From Acidobacteriota bacterium (GTDB lineage Bacteria > Acidobacteriota > Terriglobia > Bryobacterales > Bryobacteraceae): DNA of 64,000 bases. Below are positions 63,906-64,000 of this stretch, one piece after another. Position 1 is the first letter of the stretch; each line of letters opens with the position of its first letter. Location of the stretch: the NCBI GenBank assembly GCA_016185425.1, contig JACPNQ010000002.1, positions 62,001 through 126,000 of the forward strand, given 5' to 3'. Made by a program: the position numbers and the translations under genes. The notes under the pieces are model-generated. The model saw only the letters and a program-made list of their open reading frames with translations. It made no database searches and was not told where the DNA came from.

Positions 63906-63998
63906 TCACGCGAGCTCAATTCGCCGAGCCAACTCGTCGCTGCCAATTTTCGGCGACATCCCCGTGGCCAGCCGCGACGCCTTCAACCACTCCGCCGT
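63906..63998 (-). CDS. C-terminal end of a gene leaving the right edge
   Basis: Thirty residues before the stop at 63906 are seen: TAEWLKASRLATGMSPKIG and SDELARRIELA. The frame is open to the right edge and the other two frames are closed. Codon use fits a real gene. Too little is visible to name a family. The gap 63783-63905 holds no gene. Confidence 0.45.
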   Translation of the reverse strand, partial: TAEWLKASRLATGMSPKIGSDELARRIELA

Positions 63999-64000
63999 CT

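Overview
This window looks like a chromosome segment of an Acidobacteriota bacterium, most likely of the Solibacter/Bryobacter type. The evidence is a TIGR03437-type secreted protein, a giant TonB-dependent receptor with an N-terminal carboxypeptidase-regulatory-like domain, a DUF1501/DUF1549-DUF1553 gene pair, DUF3500, a membrane-anchored winged-helix protein with a TolB-like propeller, and many Tat signals on sugar enzymes. DNA is GC-rich and densely coded, and several convergent genes overlap at their stops. No phage, transposon, CRISPR array or rRNA was seen; the only RNA gene is tRNA-Phe.

Layout. 1-7.7 kb: the end of an amidohydrolase gene, then a minus-strand run of serine hydrolase, Gly-rich membrane protein, HtrA protease, DUF1549/DUF1553 protein with a CxxCH motif, and DUF1501 protein. 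7.8-11.1 kb: TonB-dependent receptor. 11.9-17.8 kb: a galactose operon of exported mutarotase, sodium symporter, a 59-residue membrane protein, galK, galT and an unknown gene. 17.8-23.7 kb: HEAT-repeat protein, mqnD (futalosine route to menaquinone), a lone Hpt protein, a propeller protein, DUF3500 and an M23 peptidase. The M23 gene has its own promoter and an unusually structured leader.

24.0-33.6 kb holds a complete reductive pyrimidine-degradation locus. An NCS1 permease imports the base, PreT/PreA reduces it, dihydropyrimidinase opens the ring and an N-carbamoyl-beta-amino-acid amidohydrolase releases the beta-amino acid. A divergent class III aminotransferase and MmsA then carry this to acetyl-CoA or propionyl-CoA. 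An intrinsic terminator follows mmsA.

33.6-44.5 kb: accessory metabolism, including a small basic secreted protein, an NTF2-like protein, a UxuA-like protein, TerC, GNAT, a GH29 fucosidase, a methyltransferase, a decayed PKD-like fragment, an enolase-superfamily dehydratase, the winged-helix/propeller regulator and two unknown proteins.

44.6-57.2 kb is an exopolysaccharide locus. It has an initiating sugar transferase, two O-antigen-ligase/polymerase-like proteins, a Wzz-like protein, two GT-B glycosyltransferases, a MurJ-like flippase, an HPr-kinase-like protein and a fusion of a nucleotidyltransferase-like domain to a complete MFS transporter. The last two form the most unusual unit in the window.

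57.2-64 kb: a gene-poor stretch, two small secreted proteins (one HNH-like), tRNA-Phe, class I fumarase, an efflux adaptor, a split chromate transporter, a small zinc-ribbon protein, a DUF433/DUF5615 toxin-antitoxin pair whose toxin carries two compensating frameshifts, and the end of a gene leaving the right edge.
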